A DNA stretch of 17,803 nt from an uncultured Collinsella sp. (GCA_900554495.1 USHR01000014.1:1-17803); one strand, 5' to 3'; positions 6,969 through 14,596 are shown, numbered from the stretch's first letter. The notes: generated from the letters alone by a model not told the origin. Numbers and translations are program-made.

Positions 6969-9749
6969 TTGGCGCGCGGATCTGCACAAAACGCCAAAGG
7001 CAATAAAGCCAACAACCAACCGGCATCTGCTAAGGGTGCCGGTTCCCATCTTCGTGCCAATAAGGGCCACGAGGCCGACTTCGACGATTTTGAGCCCCTG
7101 GTCGAGCCTTCGGCCAACCGCGATATCGCCGGCGTGGTCATTGCCGTTTTGGCGATTGCGTCCTTCATTGCCGTGATTTCGCCGGCGACCGCACCCGTTA
7201 CGGCCGCGGTTGCCGGTTTCTACCATCTGGGCTTTGGTCTGGGCGCCTACGTGCTGCCGATTGTCATTTTGCTGTTTGCCGCCACGCTCTTTTTAGGCGA
7301 GGATTCGCCGCTCAACGTGCGCTCTGTTGCGGGCGGTGCCGTGGTCTTTATCGCCGTCGTCTCCATTCTTTCGCTGATGGTGCCGGGTACGAGCGACTCG
7401 TGCGACCTTATGTTCACGCCGCAAAACCTGTCCGCCTCGGGTGGCTACATCGGTGCGTTTATTGCGAGTGCGCTGCAGAATGCCCTGGGTAAGCCTATCG
7501 CGATGGTGGTCCTGTTGGGTCTGGCCGTCGTTGGCTTTGTCATCATCGGCTTTTCGGTGGGCGGCGTGTTGCGCTCTGCCCGCGACCGTGCGGCCGATTT
7601 TGCTGAGCGCCGTCGTGCCGACGTCAACGCGAGTCCGTGGGGTGACGACGAAGCCCTGTCGGTGCCCGGCGTTGCCCGTCCGCACCTGAGCATTCTTCGT
7701 CAAAAGGGCTCCGATATGGCCGTGACCACGGTCATGGGCAACGATGCCGACTCGGTTTTGGACGATGACGACGAGGACGAGGATCCGTTTGTCGATGTGT
7801 CCGATGCCGTGGAGGCCGAGCGCGCTAAGACGACGCTGCTTCCGCGCCGTCATGCCAAGAAGGGCAAGACGACTCCCAAGCTCAATACGAGCGAGCCCGA
7901 CCCGTCTTGGTCCGAGAGCGAGATTGAGCTTACCGAGGGCGATGACGAGGACGACGAGGCTCCGATCGAGACCGCCAAGACGACTTTGCTGCCGCGCCGC
8001 CATGCCAAGCGCGGTCAGGTGACTGGCCAGCTTTCGATGGAGGACGATCCGAACAAGGTCGACGAGTCCGAACCGCCGTTTGCCGTGAATCCCGTCTCGG
8101 CCGCCCCTCAAATTCCTGATTTCCTCAAGCACCCCAAGGTTGCCGATACGGCTGTCGCGGGCGCTGTCGATGCGTCTACTTCGAGCGATGGGGGAGCGGA
8201 CAATGCCTCCGCGGATAACGAGGGCGAAGAAGAGGACGGCCTTAAGCTTCCGCCGCTCGAAATCCTGCATGCAAACCCTCAGTCCGCTTCTGCCGCGTCT
8301 TCGGACAAGGAGCTGGAACAGACCGCCGAGTCGTTGCAATCCACGCTGCTTGAGTTTGGCCGTAGCGCGCGCGTCGTCGGCTGGATTGCCGGCCCCACGG
8401 TGACGACCTTTAAGCTGCAGCCCGGTGAGGGAGAGCGCGTGAGCAAGATTTCGAGCCTTGAGGACGATATCGCGCTGTCGCTTGCTGCTCAGTCCGTGCG
8501 TATCTTTGCGCCGATTCCCGGCACCTCACTCGTGGGTATTGAGATTCCCAATCGCAAGCGTCAAAACGTCAACCTGGGTGACGTGCTGCCCTATGTTAAG
8601 GGCGGTCCGCTTGAGCTTGCCATCGGCCGCGATGCAGAGGGCACGCCGGTCGTCGCCGACCTCGCCAAGATGCCCCACCTGCTGATCGCCGGTACCACGG
8701 GTTCCGGTAAGTCGGTCATGATCAACTCCATCATCACGACCCTGCTCATGCGCGCGCTCCCCGAGGACGTTCGCTTGATCATGGTCGACCCCAAGCGCGT
8801 CGAGCTCGCAGGCTATAACGGCCTTCCGCATCTTTACGTGCCCGTAGTGACCGAGCCCAAGCAGGCCGCGAGTGCCTTGCAGTGGGCGGTGTCCGAGATG
8901 GAGCGCCGCCTGAAGGTCTTCGAGCGTCTCAACGTGCGTAAGATCTCGACCTACAACGAAAAGCAGGCCGCCGGCGAGTTTGAGCATTACGACAATCCGC
9001 CGCAAAAGATGCCCTACCTGGTCATCATCATTGACGAGCTCTCGGACCTGATGATGGTCGCCGGCAAGGATGTTGAGGCCTCGATCGTACGTATTGCACA
9101 GCTGGGCCGTGCCGCCGGCATTCATCTTATCGTGGCCACGCAGCGCCCCAGCTCCAACGTGGTGACGGGCCTCATTAAGGCCAACATCACCAACCGCATC
9201 GCCTTTAACGTCGCCACGGGCATCGACTCGCGCGTCATCATCGACCAGATGGGCGCCGAAAAGCTCACCGGTTTGGGCGACATGCTGTTCTCCAAGGTCG
9301 ACTGGGGCAAGCCCCGCCGTATCCAGGGCTGCTTTGTCTCGGATGATGAAATCAACGAGATTGTCGAGTTCGTCAAGTCGCAGAGCGAGCCCGACTACCA
9401 CGAGGAGATCCTGTCTGCCGTGACGCCCGCTTCCATGTCCATGGCGGGTGGCGGCGGCATTGTCCGCACCGGAGTCGCCGAGCCGCAAGACGACGATCCG
9501 CTCATTTGGGAAGCCGCCCATATTGTGGTGGAATCGCAGCTTGGCTCCACATCTGGCCTGCAACGTCGTCTGAAGGTTGGCTATGCGCGTGCCGGGCGTA
9601 TTATGGACATGCTGGAAGAAAAGGGTGTCGTTGGTCCGCCTGACGGTTCCAAGCCGCGTGAGGTTCTGCTGGACGAAGAGGGTCTTGCCGCGCTGAAATC
9701 TGTCGACGCCGAGATGGCACGTGAAGATCGTGAGTTTGGAGGATTCTGA
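6969..9749 (+). CDS. ftsK: DNA translocase FtsK/SpoIIIE
   Basis: Septum-bound hexameric motor that pumps chromosome ends into daughter cells and helps resolve dimers. It starts with TTG. The N-terminal membrane domain has about four hydrophobic segments (roughly residues 53-71, 92-110, 121-138 and 176-197). A long acidic linker (about 200-450) contains two copies of AKTTLLPRRHAK 50 residues apart. The motor follows, with Walker A GTTGSGKS (575-582) and Walker B IIIDELSDL (Asp689, Glu690). The C-terminal winged-helix gamma domain (about 845-905) includes SQLGSTSGLQRRLKVGYARA, which in the family reads KOPS/SRS polarity signals. The 926-residue length is normal. It is joined to the upstream gene by a 1-nt gap and to the next gene by a 1-nt TGATG overlap, so translation is probably coupled. 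Confidence 0.97.
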   Translation: MARGSAQNAKGNKANNQPASAKGAGSHLRANKGHEADFDDFEPLVEPSANRDIAGVVIAVLAIASFIAVISPATAPVTAAVAGFYHLGFGLGAYVLPIVILLFAATLFLGEDSPLNVRSVAGGAVVFIAVVSILSLMVPGTSDSCDLMFTPQNLSASGGYIGAFIASALQNALGKPIAMVVLLGLAVVGFVIIGFSVGGVLRSARDRAADFAERRRADVNASPWGDDEALSVPGVARPHLSILRQKGSDMAVTTVMGNDADSVLDDDDEDEDPFVDVSDAVEAERAKTTLLPRRHAKKGKTTPKLNTSEPDPSWSESEIELTEGDDEDDEAPIETAKTTLLPRRHAKRGQVTGQLSMEDDPNKVDESEPPFAVNPVSAAPQIPDFLKHPKVADTAVAGAVDASTSSDGGADNASADNEGEEEDGLKLPPLEILHANPQSASAASSDKELEQTAESLQSTLLEFGRSARVVGWIAGPTVTTFKLQPGEGERVSKISSLEDDIALSLAAQSVRIFAPIPGTSLVGIEIPNRKRQNVNLGDVLPYVKGGPLELAIGRDAEGTPVVADLAKMPHLLIAGTTGSGKSVMINSIITTLLMRALPEDVRLIMVDPKRVELAGYNGLPHLYVPVVTEPKQAASALQWAVSEMERRLKVFERLNVRKISTYNEKQAAGEFEHYDNPPQKMPYLVIIIDELSDLMMVAGKDVEASIVRIAQLGRAAGIHLIVATQRPSSNVVTGLIKANITNRIAFNVATGIDSRVIIDQMGAEKLTGLGDMLFSKVDWGKPRRIQGCFVSDDEINEIVEFVKSQSEPDYHEEILSAVTPASMSMAGGGGIVRTGVAEPQDDDPLIWEAAHIVVESQLGSTSGLQRRLKVGYARAGRIMDMLEEKGVVGPPDGSKPREVLLDEEGLAALKSVDAEMAREDREFGGF
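7824..8009 (+). repeat. Duplicated segment in the FtsK linker
   Basis: The peptide AKTTLLPRRHAK is encoded at 7824-7859 and again at 7974-8009, exactly 50 codons apart. Each copy is followed by a related tail (KGKTTPKL versus RGQVTGQL). The two DNA copies differ at several synonymous positions, so the duplication is not recent and the peptide seems to be kept by selection. Confidence 0.85.
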
Positions 9750-11260
9750 TGGCTGCACGCTTTGGTGACATGCTGCTCGAGCAGCGTCGCCGAATGGGCC
9801 TTTCCATTCAGCAGGTCGCCAACACCATCAAAATCAGGCCGCAGATCATCGAGTTTTTCGAGACCGGTAACTTTGCTTCGATGCCGCCGCGCGGCTATGC
9901 GCAGGGCATGATTTCGAGCTATGCTCGCTTTTTGGGCCTCAATCCGCGCGAGGTCGTCAATGCCTACTTTGACGACCTGATGGCATACGAACGCGAGACG
10001 TCGCAGCAGGGCGGTCGTTTTCAGGACGCCGCCGGCTACGTCAATTCGCGTTCCTCGGTCGATAACGGGCGCTTCCTGATGGTTCAGGGCGGTCGTTCGA
10101 CCCGCTATGGACAGCGTCCTCAGCAGGCCGGTTATATTACCGAGACGGGTTCGGGCGAGGAGATTCGCTCACAGCGTGACCGGTTCCGCAGTACGCCGAT
10201 GCCCGAGGACCGTGCACTTCCCGCTGCCCGCGGCGTGGCGCGTGACCCTCGTGCCGGCTACGGCGACGGCGGCTATTCCGATCGCGGTTACCGTGGGGTC
10301 TCTTCTGGTCGCTCTCGCGGTGGCTATGCGGATGCCGATACCACGCAGGTGACGCCGCGTCTTCGCTCTCAATCACAGCCGTATGGCCAGCGCTCTTCGG
10401 CTCCGCGTTCGGGCCAGCGTGGCTATCAAGGCCGCGGTGAACTTGCGCCCCGCTCGGGTCAGCGCAGCCTTCAGGGCCAGGGTGGCTATCGCGGCCGTTC
10501 CGATAGCAATCGTGGTCGTATGCCTCAGGGAGGCGGCCGCAGCAGTTCCAATCGTGGACGCGGCGGATCACGTACTCCTCAAAACAACGGGCTCGATCCG
10601 CGTATCGTCTACGCCGGCATCGGTGCCGTTGCGCTGTTGTTGATTGTGCTCATCGTGGTGCTTCTGCGCGGCTGCGCATCTTCGGCGCCCGAGACCACGC
10701 CCGAGACGCCCACTGCTACCAAGACGACGACCAAGAAGTCTTCTAAGAAGACCGAAACGGTCGACGAGGACGAAGACACCGATGAGGCGACGGATGAGTC
10801 GACTGACTCGGACGCTACCAAGACGACGGCCAAGAAGGAAGAGAACGAGGTCACGAAGGTCAAAGTCTCCGTTGCCAAGGGAAAGACCGCGTGGATTGAG
10901 GTCAAGGTCGACGGCAAGTCGGTCTATGGCGCCCAAGCGACTGGCCCCTTTGAGCAGGAGTACTCGCCCGAGTCCTCGATCGAGATCACCACGTCCAAGC
11001 CTTCCGATGTCACCGTTACCAAGAACGGTGAAAAGGTTCGTTACGATACCAAGACCTCGGGCGTGGCGCGTGTGACGATCACCGTTCCCAAGAAGGAGAC
11101 GACTGATTCCGAGAATGGTGAAAGTTCTGATGGTACCGATACCACCGATGGTGCCGATACCACCGACGTTACCGATGCCCAGTCCACGGATGGCGCCGAT
11201 ACCGCAACTGACGGTCAGACACCCACCGATTCTACCGACTATTCGTACGATAGCTACTAA
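9749..11260 (+). CDS. RodZ-like membrane protein with cytoplasmic HTH and RG-rich linker
   Basis: Single-pass protein of the RodZ/YmfM type, which in other bacteria links the MreB cytoskeleton to the cell envelope. Residues 4-80 form the helix-turn-helix of this family (LLEQRRRMGLSIQQVANTIK, then a family-typical PPRGYAQGMISSYARFLG). Residues about 85-280 are a long Arg/Gly/Ser/Tyr/Gln-rich segment with a 15-residue repeat starting APRSGQR at 218 and 233. One transmembrane helix lies at 286-306, ending at RGC. An outside Thr/Lys/Glu/Asp-rich stretch, a beta-rich DUF4115-like domain (about 368-451) and a Thr/Asp-rich low-complexity tail follow. The ATG overlaps the ftsK stop by one base and has TTGGAGGAT upstream. 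The ftsK-rodZ-pgsA-cinA-recA neighbourhood supports the family call. The RG-rich linker is unusual; no mreB lies in the window. Confidence 0.85.
   Translation: MAARFGDMLLEQRRRMGLSIQQVANTIKIRPQIIEFFETGNFASMPPRGYAQGMISSYARFLGLNPREVVNAYFDDLMAYERETSQQGGRFQDAAGYVNSRSSVDNGRFLMVQGGRSTRYGQRPQQAGYITETGSGEEIRSQRDRFRSTPMPEDRALPAARGVARDPRAGYGDGGYSDRGYRGVSSGRSRGGYADADTTQVTPRLRSQSQPYGQRSSAPRSGQRGYQGRGELAPRSGQRSLQGQGGYRGRSDSNRGRMPQGGGRSSSNRGRGGSRTPQNNGLDPRIVYAGIGAVALLLIVLIVVLLRGCASSAPETTPETPTATKTTTKKSSKKTETVDEDEDTDEATDESTDSDATKTTAKKEENEVTKVKVSVAKGKTAWIEVKVDGKSVYGAQATGPFEQEYSPESSIEITTSKPSDVTVTKNGEKVRYDTKTSGVARVTITVPKKETTDSENGESSDGTDTTDGADTTDVTDAQSTDGADTATDGQTPTDSTDYSYDSY
11132..11168 (+). repeat. Two-copy 18-nt tandem repeat in the tail of the RodZ-like gene
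   Basis: GGTACCGATACCACCGATG (11132-11150) and GGTGCCGATACCACCGACG (11150-11168) differ at two positions and share their junction base. They encode part of the Thr/Asp-rich C-terminal tail (TDTTDGADTTD). In-frame expansion or contraction by slippage would be tolerated. Confidence 0.8.
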
Positions 11261-11286
11261 GCCGCTCGTACGCGAAAGGAAACATC

Positions 11287-11784
11287 ATGGCTAAAGATTC
11301 CAGCTTCGACGTCGTGTCCGAGGTCAACATGCAAGAGGTCGACAACGCCTTCCAGCAGACCACGCGCGAGATTTCCCAGCGCTATGACCTTAAGGATTCC
11401 GGCGCCACGATCGAGCTTTCGAAGGGCGACAAGCTCTTTACGATCAATGCCCCGGCCGATTTTGTCTCCAAGCAGATTATCGACGTGCTGAGCTCCAAGC
11501 TCATCAAGCGCGGCATCGACCTCAAGGCTGTCTCGTGGGATGCTCCGCAGGCGGCATCGGGCGGCACCGTGCGCGTGCTCGGCCATATTGTCGAGGGTAT
11601 CGACCAGGCGACCGCCAAGAAGATCAACAAGGACATCAAGGACCAAAAGCTCAAGGTCAAGGTGACCATCGAGGCCGACAAGCTGCGTGTTTCCTCTGCT
11701 TCGAAGGACGCGTTGCAGACCGTGATCCAGTTCCTGCGCGACCAGGACTACGGCCAGCCGCTGCAGTTCACCAACTACCGCTAA
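11287..11784 (+). CDS. yajQ: YajQ family cyclic di-GMP/nucleotide-binding protein
   Basis: Belongs to the YajQ (DUF520/UPF0234) family of about 160 residues with two ferredoxin-like folds. Members bind nucleotides, and some bind cyclic di-GMP and act as regulators. Seen here: the characteristic start (DSSFDVVSEVNMQEVDNAFQ), the block REISQRYDLKDSGATIEL, the central KRGIDLKAVSWD, then KKINKDIKDQKLKVK, and the C-terminal LRDQDYGQPLQFTNYR that is nearly invariant in the family. The start has GAAAGGA 9 nt upstream. It sits 26 nt after the RodZ-like gene and 27 nt before rimO. Its molecular job here cannot be told from the sequence. Confidence 0.95.
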   Translation: MAKDSSFDVVSEVNMQEVDNAFQQTTREISQRYDLKDSGATIELSKGDKLFTINAPADFVSKQIIDVLSSKLIKRGIDLKAVSWDAPQAASGGTVRVLGHIVEGIDQATAKKINKDIKDQKLKVKVTIEADKLRVSSASKDALQTVIQFLRDQDYGQPLQFTNYR

Positions 11785-11811
11785 TATCAATCGAAAGGAC
11801 CGCTCTCCAAC

Positions 11812-13161
11812 ATGGATACACCGTTGGGCTCCGTGCTCTACATCACCCTCGGGTGCGCTAAGAACGAGGTTGACACCGACCGTATGCGTTCTCTTTTGAC
11901 CGCCGCGGGCTACGAGGAGGCATTCGACCCGCAGGATGCCGATATTGCCATCGTCAATACATGCTCGTTCCTCGCCTCCGCAACGTCCGAGAGCATCGAG
12001 ACCACGCTCGAGCTCGCCAACGAGGTTCAGGACGGCGTTCGTTCTTGCCCCATCGTCATGTGCGGCTGCGTGCCGTCGCGCTATGGCGATGACCTACCTG
12101 ACGAGCTGCCCGAGGTCGCTGCCTTTGTGAAGGCCGACGAGGAAGATGGCATCGTGGCGGTCATCGATGGCGTGCTGGGTGTCGAGCGTGAGATTGCAGC
12201 CTATATCCCGCAGGTCAAACGTACCGTCGAGGGTGCTGTCGCTTACGTCAAGATTTCCGATGGCTGCAACCGCTTCTGCAGCTTCTGCATGATTCCCTAC
12301 ATCCGCGGCCGCTATCATTCGCGCAATGCCGAGAGCATCATCTCCGAGGTGCGCGACCTGGTTGCCGGCGGTGTGCGCGAGATCGTGCTGATCGGCCAGG
12401 ACACGGGTATTTGGGGCACCGACTTTACTGACGAGGATGTCGCCGAGGGCTCGCCGCGCAATCTGGCGCAGCTGCTGCGTGCCGTCGCCGAGGCCGTGCG
12501 CCCGCACAACGTCTGGGTCCGCGTGCTCTATCTGCAGCCCGAGGGCATGACCGATGAGCTTATCGATACGATTCGCGATACGCCCGAGGTGCTGCCCTAT
12601 ATCGATATCCCCGTGCAGCACTGCGACGCGCGCATCCTCAAGGCTATGCGCCGTTCCGGTTCGCGCCAGGAGCTCGAGGACCTGTTCCGCGATCTGCGTG
12701 AGCGTATCCCCGGCATCGTGATCCGTTCCACGGCTATGGTCGGCTTCCCGACCGAGACCGACGACGAGTTCCGCGACCTTATCGACTTTATGGACACCGT
12801 CGGCTTTGACTACACGAGCGTCTTTGCCTACTCGCAGGAGGAGGGCAGCCTGGCCGCTAAGATGGAGGGTCAGGTCGACGAAGAGGTCAAGCTCGAGCGC
12901 GCCCAGGAGGCCATGGACCTGGCCGAGTCGCTCGGTTTTGCCGCCACCGCCGCACATGTGGGCGAGCGCGCCCAGGTGATCGTCGACGGTATCGAAGAGA
13001 CCGAGGATGGCGCCGAGCTGATCGGCCATGCCTGGTTCCAGGCGCCCGATTCCGATGGCGCGGTGCATCTGGACGCCAGCGAGGCGTCCGTGGGCGATAT
13101 TCTGACCGTCGAGTTTACCGATAGCTTCTGCTACGAGCTTATCGGTCATGTTGTGGAGTAG
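11812..13161 (+). CDS. rimO: Ribosomal protein S12 methylthiotransferase RimO
   Basis: Radical-SAM enzyme with two iron-sulfur clusters that adds a methylthio group to a conserved Asp of ribosomal protein S12. Cluster ligands of the N-terminal UPF0004 domain are Cys15 (LGCAKNEVD), Cys51 (NTCSF) and Cys86 (GCVPSR). The radical-SAM motif CNRFCSFC supplies Cys152, Cys156 and Cys159, followed by IPYIRGRYHSR. A TRAM domain occupies roughly the last 65 residues. RimO rather than the tRNA enzyme MiaB is favoured by CAKNEVD, by NTCSFLASATSES, and by the position before pgsA, but the families are close paralogues. Length 449 is normal. GAAAGGA lies about 13 nt before the ATG. It lies 9 nt before pgsA and is probably translationally linked to it. 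Confidence 0.94.
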   Translation: MDTPLGSVLYITLGCAKNEVDTDRMRSLLTAAGYEEAFDPQDADIAIVNTCSFLASATSESIETTLELANEVQDGVRSCPIVMCGCVPSRYGDDLPDELPEVAAFVKADEEDGIVAVIDGVLGVEREIAAYIPQVKRTVEGAVAYVKISDGCNRFCSFCMIPYIRGRYHSRNAESIISEVRDLVAGGVREIVLIGQDTGIWGTDFTDEDVAEGSPRNLAQLLRAVAEAVRPHNVWVRVLYLQPEGMTDELIDTIRDTPEVLPYIDIPVQHCDARILKAMRRSGSRQELEDLFRDLRERIPGIVIRSTAMVGFPTETDDEFRDLIDFMDTVGFDYTSVFAYSQEEGSLAAKMEGQVDEEVKLERAQEAMDLAESLGFAATAAHVGERAQVIVDGIEETEDGAELIGHAWFQAPDSDGAVHLDASEASVGDILTVEFTDSFCYELIGHVVE

Positions 13162-13170
13162 GAGAGCGTC

Positions 13171-13809
13171 GTGGCTAACGAGAGCAATAAGGAACTGACG
13201 AGTGTCTGGACGCCCGCCAACATCGTGACGTGCGTTCGCATCGTCTTTATCCCGGTGTTCATGATCGTGTCGGCGCTTTCTCACATGAGTGTTGCCGGTA
13301 CGGATTGGAGCACCTTCGACGGCCCGCTCGCCGCCGCTGCCTTCATTCTGTATGTGATCCTGTCGTGCACCGATAAGGTCGACGGTTATCTGGCGCGTTC
13401 GCGCAACGAGATCACCGACTTCGGTAAATTCTTGGACCCCATCGCCGATAAGCTGCTCGTGTTCTCGGCCCTGCTGCTGTTCTTGGATTTTGGCGCGGTG
13501 ACCGTGTGGTCCGTGTTCATTATTCTGTTCCGTGAGCTTCTGGTGAGCGCCCTTCGCATGGTCGCGAGTGCGGCCGGTGTGGTCGTTGCGGCCGATAAGC
13601 TCGGCAAGTACAAGACGGCAACCACGATGGTCTCCATCTGCGGTTACCTGTGCGTTTTTGCTATGGCCGGCTTGCACCTTGGCCCGGTGGCGCTGACGCT
13701 CGGCATCTACTCGGTGTCGCGCTTCCTGTACGCCGTTGCCGTTGTCCTGACCGTTATCTCGGGCGCCCAGTACTTCTGGAACTGCCGCAAGATCGTCTTT
13801 TCGGTCTAG
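13171..13809 (+). CDS. pgsA: CDP-diacylglycerol-glycerol-3-phosphate 3-phosphatidyltransferase
   Basis: Membrane enzyme that makes phosphatidylglycerol phosphate from CDP-diacylglycerol and glycerol 3-phosphate, the first committed step to phosphatidylglycerol and cardiolipin. The CDP-alcohol phosphotransferase signature is complete: Asp68, Asp71-Gly72, Ala75-Arg76, Gly85, Asp89 and Asp93. The opening WTPANIVTCVRIVFIPVFM is typical of PgsA. Several hydrophobic segments follow, ending near LTVISGAQYFW. It starts with GTG, supported by GGAG (13161-13164) close to the rimO stop. Length 212 is normal for PgsA and slightly long. Other CDP-alcohol transferases share the signature; the pgsA-cinA-recA order supports this one. 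Confidence 0.94.
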   Translation: MANESNKELTSVWTPANIVTCVRIVFIPVFMIVSALSHMSVAGTDWSTFDGPLAAAAFILYVILSCTDKVDGYLARSRNEITDFGKFLDPIADKLLVFSALLLFLDFGAVTVWSVFIILFRELLVSALRMVASAAGVVVAADKLGKYKTATTMVSICGYLCVFAMAGLHLGPVALTLGIYSVSRFLYAVAVVLTVISGAQYFWNCRKIVFSV

Positions 13810-13821
13810 GTCCTGGTGGGT

Positions 13822-14352
13822 ATGACGGACTCTTTTGAGCAGATTTCCGCACATAACGAGGAGCTGGCGCGTGATATTGTCGAGCGCGCGAGCGCTCGGG
13901 GCGTGACGGTTTCGACGGCTGAGTCGCTGACGGCGGGTATGATCGCCTCGACGATTGCCGATATCCCGGGCGCCTCGGCGGTGCTGCGTGGCGGTGCGGT
14001 GACCTATTGCGATGAGATCAAGCATCGTGTTCTCGGTGTTGAGCAGGAGACGCTCGACCGCTATACCGCGGTGTCGCATCAGACCGCGCGCGAGATGGCG
14101 GTGGGTTCGCTGGAGCTGTACCAGAGCGATATTGCAGTGAGCGCAACGGGTTATGCCGGCCCCGGCGGTGGTACTGAGGACGATCCGGCGGGCACTTTCT
14201 ATATTGGTTGGGCGTATCGCGCGGCTGATGGGAAAGTGCCGGTCGTGGACTCTGTGCGCTGCCACTATGAGGGCGACCGTTCGTGTGTTCGTGCCCATGC
14301 GGTCACGGAGGCATTGGGTCGCATTGCCCTTGTGCTCAACTCTATGGAATAG
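13822..14352 (+). CDS. cinA: CinA C-terminal domain protein, nicotinamide-nucleotide amidohydrolase
   Basis: Single-domain CinA/PncC protein that deamidates nicotinamide mononucleotide to nicotinate mononucleotide in NAD recycling. Visible active-site features, numbered from the ATG at 13822: Ser35 in TAESLTAG, Tyr62 and Lys67 in VTYCDEIKHRVLGV, and the glycine-rich SATGYAGPGGG loop followed by AGTFYIGW. The N-terminal COG1058 domain of full-length CinA (about 410 residues) is absent; this form has 176 residues, like PncC (YgaD). The frame also allows a GTG start at 13816, two codons earlier. I prefer the ATG, but neither has a strong Shine-Dalgarno. It is the last gene before a hairpin and precedes recA, the classic cinA-recA order. 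Confidence 0.92.
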   Translation: MTDSFEQISAHNEELARDIVERASARGVTVSTAESLTAGMIASTIADIPGASAVLRGGAVTYCDEIKHRVLGVEQETLDRYTAVSHQTAREMAVGSLELYQSDIAVSATGYAGPGGGTEDDPAGTFYIGWAYRAADGKVPVVDSVRCHYEGDRSCVRAHAVTEALGRIALVLNSME

Positions 14353-14359
14353 ACGTGTT

Positions 14360-14383
14360 TTAAGGGGCCTTAGGGCCCCTTAA
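14360..14383 (+). terminator. Hairpin terminator at the end of the rnj-cinA operon
   Basis: TTAAGGGGCC (14360-14369) pairs perfectly with GGCCCCTTAA (14374-14383) around a TTAG loop. The T-tract after it is short (TTAATTG). A T-run before the stem means it could also act on the opposite strand. It begins 8 nt after the cinA stop. Confidence 0.75.
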
Positions 14384-14458
14384 TTGTGGAGATAGGGACC
14401 TTAGGATCATTTGGCGTTTGTGCTGGTTGTAGATGTATTTTTGCCTGCCTTGTTCATA

Positions 14459-14509
14459 TTTGGTCCTTTGTGGTCAAGCATTTGGTCAGTGTTTGGTCGG
14501 CGTTTGGTT
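14459..14509 (+). repeat. Array of TTTGGTC motifs spaced about 11 bp
   Basis: TTTGGTC occurs at 14459-14465, 14481-14487 and 14492-14498. Variants TGTGGTC (14469-14475) and TTTGGTT (14503-14509) complete five copies. Start-to-start distances are 10, 12, 11 and 11 bp, close to one helical turn, so the copies would face the same side of the DNA. They lie about 75-125 bp upstream of the predicted recA start site. No known binding protein is assigned. The rest of the 14353-14609 gap holds the cinA hairpin and the recA promoter. Confidence 0.6.
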
Positions 14510-14550
14510 GGGTTTTGGAAAGATCGCCTGCATATGATTGGCCTGAACGG

Positions 14551-14579
14551 TTGACCACGAACAGCCGTTCGTTTATTAT
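14551..14579 (+). promoter_or_regulatory. recA promoter with SOS box (LexA operator) in the spacer
   Basis: The -35 is TTGACC (14551-14556) and the -10 is TATTAT (14574-14579), separated by exactly 17 bp. The spacer holds ACGAAC-AGCC-GTTCGT (14557-14572), a perfect 6-bp inverted repeat matching the Gram-positive SOS consensus CGAAC-N4-GTTCG. LexA bound there would block RNA polymerase, and RecA-driven LexA cleavage would release it. The start site is expected near 14586. Confidence 0.92.
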
Positions 14580-14596
14580 CGATGCAGGTTGTTAAG

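Noticed and set aside
5312..7168. 618-codon minus-strand open frame opposite rnj
   Set aside because: It is a shadow of RNase J and the start of ftsK, with no family motif.
12094..14298. 734-codon minus-strand open frame opposite rimO, pgsA and cinA
   Set aside because: It spans three clear + strand genes, and the translation is biased and featureless.
14386..14595. Small 69-codon + strand frame before recA
   Set aside because: It has no ribosome-binding site, begins just after the terminator, and runs through the TTTGGTC array, the SOS box and the recA promoter; those explain the sequence better.
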